Shown piece after piece: positions 60,769 through 64,000 of a stretch of DNA of 64,000 bases (its first letter is position 1; each line of letters starts with the position of its first letter). The stretch comes from Mariprofundus ferrinatatus (GTDB taxonomy: Bacteria; Pseudomonadota; Zetaproteobacteria; Mariprofundales; Mariprofundaceae), in the NCBI RefSeq assembly GCF_002795825.1, contig NZ_CP018800.1, forward strand, positions 558,001-622,000, given 5' to 3'. Made by a program: the position numbers and the translations under genes. Under the pieces are notes generated by a model. That model did not search any database. It was not told the DNA's origin and was given only the letters and a program-made list of their open reading frames with translations.

Positions 60769-63645
60769 GTGAGTCAGCCAGAGGCAACCAGTGTCGCTAC
60801 TCAGGATGAGCTTTTCAGTGCGGGTAGCACATACCTTGAGCAGATGTATGAGCAGTACCTCAGAGACCCTGAATCGCTGGCGCCGCAGTGGGTCGACTAC
60901 TTCTCCGATATGGTGGCAGCAGGTGAGGCGTTACCGGAGACACACCAACAGATTCTAGCGAGGATGCGGCCGCTGCCACGCAGTGCCAAACACCATTTTG
61001 ATGATATTCCCTCACTCGCCCAGCATGGGGATATCGAGTATCCGTCACGCGCCATCCTGCTGATTCAGGCCTACCGGATGCATGGCCATCTTCACGCCGA
61101 CCTTGATCCGCTGCGCCTGAATCCGAGGCCGAGCAGTCCGGAGCTGGAGCTTGGCTATTATGGCCTATCCGAGTCCGATCTGGAGCAGGAGTTCCCGACC
61201 GGCGATCTCACCGGCGATCGCAAGATGGCACTTGGTGATATTGTTATGATGCTGCAGCGGACCTACTGCAGCCATATCGGCCCAGAGTTTGTACATATTA
61301 CCGATTCGGCACGTCGCCACTGGATTCAGTCACGTCTTGAGCGCATTCAGTCGCTGCCCGACTACGACGAAGATACACGCCGCCATATCTATGGCCGCAT
61401 CATGCATGCTGAAGAGCTTGAGCGCTTCCTGCATACCCGGTATCTGGGTCAGAAGCGCTTTTCACTGGAGGGGGGCGAGAGTCTGATTCCGATGCTTGAT
61501 GCGCTGGTGCAGCGGGCGGGAAGCGGCGGCACCCGGGAAATCATCATGGGTATGGCGCATCGCGGACGGCTCAATGTGCTGGCTAATATCATGGGCAAGT
61601 CGCTCTCCGACATCTTCTCCGAGTTTGAGGGTACCCAGTTTGAGGATGCGGCGCAGGGTCAGGGTGACGTGAAGTATCACAAGGGATTTTCATCGGATGT
61701 GCGCACGCCGTCCGGAATCGTGCACCTCTCGCTCGGCTTTAATCCATCGCATCTGGAGATTATCACACCGGTCGTGCTCGGCAGTGTGCGCGCTCGCCAG
61801 TGTCGTCGTAAGGATAAGAGCAAGGTCGAGGTGATGAGTGTGTTGATCCACGGCGATGCCGCTTTTGCTGGCCAGGGTGTGGTGGCTGAATCATTACAAC
61901 TCTCCAAGCTGCGTGGCTTCAGAATCGGCGGCACGATTCATATCGTGGTCAACAACCAGATAGGATTTACCGTCAACCCGTTCGATGCGCGCTCCACCAC
62001 CTACTGTACCGATATTGCCAAGATCGTTCAGGCGCCGATCCTGCATGTGAACGGAGATGACCCTGAGGCGTGCTGCCTGGCTGCAGAGATCGCAGTGGAG
62101 TATCGCAACACCTTTCATGAAGATATCGTCATCGACCTGATCTGCTATCGCAGACATGGTCATAATGAGGCCGATGCGCCCGAGGTGACGCAGCCAGAGA
62201 TGTATCGCCGTATTGGTGAGCATCCGACCGTGGGCACGTTGTATCGCGACAGGCTGATCAGGGACCATATCCTCAGCAACCAGGATTGCGATGAGATGAT
62301 AGCAGGTTACCGTGACAATCTGGAGACGGTGCGCCGGGCCAACAACCGCCGGGCGCCCAGTCCGGCTAACAGTCTGCAGGGTCGCTGGGAAGGTTTTGTC
62401 TTCGAAGGGGCTGAGGAGCCTGATACAGCAGTCAATGCCGACCTTCTTTCCGATCTGGCTCGCCGGGTGCATCGCCTGCCGTCAGGGTTTTCACTGCACC
62501 CCAAGGTGGAGGCAATCTACGAAAACCGCATTGAGATGATGGATGGCAAACAGCCGGTGGACTGGGGTTGTGGAGAAACAATGGCTTATGCCACGCTTGT
62601 GCATGAGGGTGGCTGGGTAAGGCTGACCGGCGAGGATTCCGGACGCAGTACCTTCTTCCATCGCCATGCAGTTGTTTACGATCAGAACAACGGCAAATCG
62701 ATGATTCCGCTCAGGCAGGTGGAGAACGGGCCGCTCTCCCATTTCATCGTGGTCGATTCGATGCTCTCCGAAATGGCGGTGATGGGTTACGAATACGGTT
62801 ATAGCGTGGCAGAGCCTCGTGCGCTGGTTATCTGGGAGGCACAGTACGGAGACTTTACCAATATCGGCCAGGTGGTGGTGGACCAGTTTATCGCGGCGGG
62901 AGAGACCAAGTGGAGCCGCATGTCGGGCCTGGTGCTCTGGCTTCCGCACGGATACGAGGGGCAGGGTGCCGAGCACTCGTCGGCGCGTCTGGAACGATTC
63001 CTGCAGCTCTGTGCCGAGAACAATATGCAGGTGGTCTATCCGACTACGCCGGCGCAGCTCTTTCATCTGTTCAGGCGGCAGCTGATGAGCCGGGTGCGCA
63101 AGCCACTGATCATGATGGGGCCGAAGAGTATGCTGCGCAACAAACTCTCCTTCTCGCCATTTGCTGATTTCACCGATGGGGCATTCCTGCCGGTGATGGG
63201 GGAGCGCCATCTTGCTACCGCAACCCCGCGCCGTGTCATCTTCTGTTCAGGCAAGGTCTATTACGACCTGCTCGCTGAACGCCAGAAACGTGAGATCGAG
63301 GATGTCGTGCTGTTGCGCATCGAGCGTCTCTATCCGTTCCCGGCAGATGAGCTGCGTGCGGAGATTGATCGTTACGCGGATACCCATGAGATATTCTGGG
63401 TGCAGGAGGAGCCGGCCAACCAGGGCGCATGGCTCTTTGTAAACAGTCCGATCCGGCAACTGCTGCTGCCCAACCAGAAGATTTTCGGTGTTACCCGACC
63501 TGAGTCGGCAGCACCTGCCGTAGGTTCGGCCAAACGGCACAAACAGGAGCTGGAGGCGCTGCTCAATGCCGCCTTCGCGGAGGGTGTCGACGGATGCCTG
63601 GCCGACAGACACAGGTTTGATGCACCTTATGAAGGGAGTAAGTGA
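60769..63645 (+). CDS. sucA: 2-oxoglutarate dehydrogenase E1 component
   Basis: A 958-residue thiamine-diphosphate-dependent dehydrogenase of the TCA cycle. The N-terminal helix (STYLEQMYEQYLRDPESLAP) binds E2. MGMAHRGRLNVLANIMGKS, HGDAAFAGQGVV and VVNNQIGFT form the active and ThDP-Mg sites, and SSARLERFLQL and EEPANQGAW lie in the C-terminal half. The GTG at 60769 follows GGAGGG; the ATG at 60706 is a less likely start. It presumes a complete oxidative TCA cycle. Confidence 0.95.
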   Translation: MSQPEATSVATQDELFSAGSTYLEQMYEQYLRDPESLAPQWVDYFSDMVAAGEALPETHQQILARMRPLPRSAKHHFDDIPSLAQHGDIEYPSRAILLIQAYRMHGHLHADLDPLRLNPRPSSPELELGYYGLSESDLEQEFPTGDLTGDRKMALGDIVMMLQRTYCSHIGPEFVHITDSARRHWIQSRLERIQSLPDYDEDTRRHIYGRIMHAEELERFLHTRYLGQKRFSLEGGESLIPMLDALVQRAGSGGTREIIMGMAHRGRLNVLANIMGKSLSDIFSEFEGTQFEDAAQGQGDVKYHKGFSSDVRTPSGIVHLSLGFNPSHLEIITPVVLGSVRARQCRRKDKSKVEVMSVLIHGDAAFAGQGVVAESLQLSKLRGFRIGGTIHIVVNNQIGFTVNPFDARSTTYCTDIAKIVQAPILHVNGDDPEACCLAAEIAVEYRNTFHEDIVIDLICYRRHGHNEADAPEVTQPEMYRRIGEHPTVGTLYRDRLIRDHILSNQDCDEMIAGYRDNLETVRRANNRRAPSPANSLQGRWEGFVFEGAEEPDTAVNADLLSDLARRVHRLPSGFSLHPKVEAIYENRIEMMDGKQPVDWGCGETMAYATLVHEGGWVRLTGEDSGRSTFFHRHAVVYDQNNGKSMIPLRQVENGPLSHFIVVDSMLSEMAVMGYEYGYSVAEPRALVIWEAQYGDFTNIGQVVVDQFIAAGETKWSRMSGLVLWLPHGYEGQGAEHSSARLERFLQLCAENNMQVVYPTTPAQLFHLFRRQLMSRVRKPLIMMGPKSMLRNKLSFSPFADFTDGAFLPVMGERHLATATPRRVIFCSGKVYYDLLAERQKREIEDVVLLRIERLYPFPADELRAEIDRYADTHEIFWVQEEPANQGAWLFVNSPIRQLLLPNQKIFGVTRPESAAPAVGSAKRHKQELEALLNAAFAEGVDGCLADRHRFDAPYEGSK

Positions 63646-64000
63646 TGGAAATTGAGATCAAGGTACCCAGTCTCGGAGAGTCGGAGACCGAAGCGACACT
63701 GATCGCATGGCTGAAGCAGGAGGGTGAAGCGGTGGCGGTTGATGACGTGCTGGCCGAGATCGAGAGCGACAAAATCACCATGGAGATCACCGCTCTCGAT
63801 GCCGGCGTGTTGACCCGGCTGTTGAAAAAGTCTGATGATGTTGTCGCACCCGGCGAGGTGATCGGATATATCGATGACAGCGCACAACCATCAGCAACAA
63901 CACCTCTGTCTGCTCAGCCCGAAGCAGTTGCAGAAGCTGAAGTCGAAGCGGCACCGCTTCAGCAGCCGGAACCGGAAGTGAAACCTGCTGTTAACGAAAG
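63645..64000 (+). CDS. sucB: Dihydrolipoamide succinyltransferase (E2), 3' end outside window
   Basis: The first 118 codons of E2. Residues 1-76 form a lipoyl domain (IEIKVPSLGESETEATLIAW) with the lipoylation site Lys in EIESDKITMEI. A Pro/Ala/Gln/Glu-rich linker then begins. The ATG shares one base with the sucA stop. The catalytic domain lies beyond the window. Confidence 0.93.
   Translation, partial: MEIEIKVPSLGESETEATLIAWLKQEGEAVAVDDVLAEIESDKITMEITALDAGVLTRLLKKSDDVVAPGEVIGYIDDSAQPSATTPLSAQPEAVAEAEVEAAPLQQPEPEVKPAVNE

Noticed and set aside
1-64000. CRISPR arrays, insertion sequences, phage genes, rRNA or origin of replication
   Set aside because: No regularly spaced repeats, transposase or integrase motifs, rRNA segments or DnaA-box clusters were seen.

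Overview
The window is chromosomal DNA from a Gram-negative proteobacterium. It carries LPS and O-antigen genes, lapA/lapB, msbA and an aromatic-amino-acid supercluster (pheA-hisC-tyrA-aroA-cmk-rpsA-ihfB) in an order well known from Proteobacteria. Genes are packed head to tail, with many ATGA, GTGA and TGATG overlaps and frequent GTG or TTG starts. The gene content, especially the exopolysaccharide cluster at 38-48 kb, fits a stalk-forming iron-oxidising Zetaproteobacterium (Mariprofundus-like). That assignment is an inference; no phylogenetic marker was searched. There is no phage, insertion sequence or CRISPR array.

Region by region. (1) About 1-18.5 kb is a surface-polysaccharide or O-antigen locus. 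It has methyltransferases, a WbsX-type protein, an AT-rich sulfotransferase, acyltransferases, glycosyltransferases, a flippase, a PglC/PglD/PglE/PglF-like set for a bacillosamine-type sugar, two initiating phosphoglycosyl transferases and two paralogous O-antigen ligases. A lone comEA-like gene sits inside it. (2) 18.4-23.6 kb holds priA and uvrA. (3) 23.6-34.3 kb holds pheA, hisC, tyrA, aroA, cmk, rpsA, ihfB, lapA, lapB, pyrF and dgt. (4) 34.3-37.5 kb, minus strand, encodes a CHASE2 Ser/Thr kinase and its partner PP2C phosphatase. (5) tRNA-Asn with its terminator lies at 37.7 kb, followed by a 469-nt regulatory region. (6) 38.2-48.2 kb is a six-gene exopolysaccharide operon: BcsB-like protein with SH3b, GT2 synthase with tandem MshEN domains, polytopic membrane protein, GH113-like lipoprotein, outer-membrane barrel and CotH-like kinase. 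A TLC-type nucleotide translocase homologue and manC follow. (7) 51-57.4 kb holds amiC and msbA, then the minus-strand run argC, coiled-coil membrane protein, gamma-carbonic anhydrase and ppx/gppA. (8) 57.6-60.7 kb is an operon of two DUF1538 membrane proteins, a P-II-like protein, a CBS protein and a YdcF-family protein. (9) The end holds sucA and the start of sucB.

The most interesting systems are the 38-48 kb operon and the DUF1538/P-II/CBS operon. In the first, the polymer synthase carries what look like two MshEN (c-di-GMP-binding type) domains instead of a PilZ domain. It is a strong candidate for the extracellular stalk or fibre polymer, and I recall that a stalk cluster has been proposed in Zetaproteobacteria. 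The second looks like an undescribed P-II-regulated transport or sensing unit.
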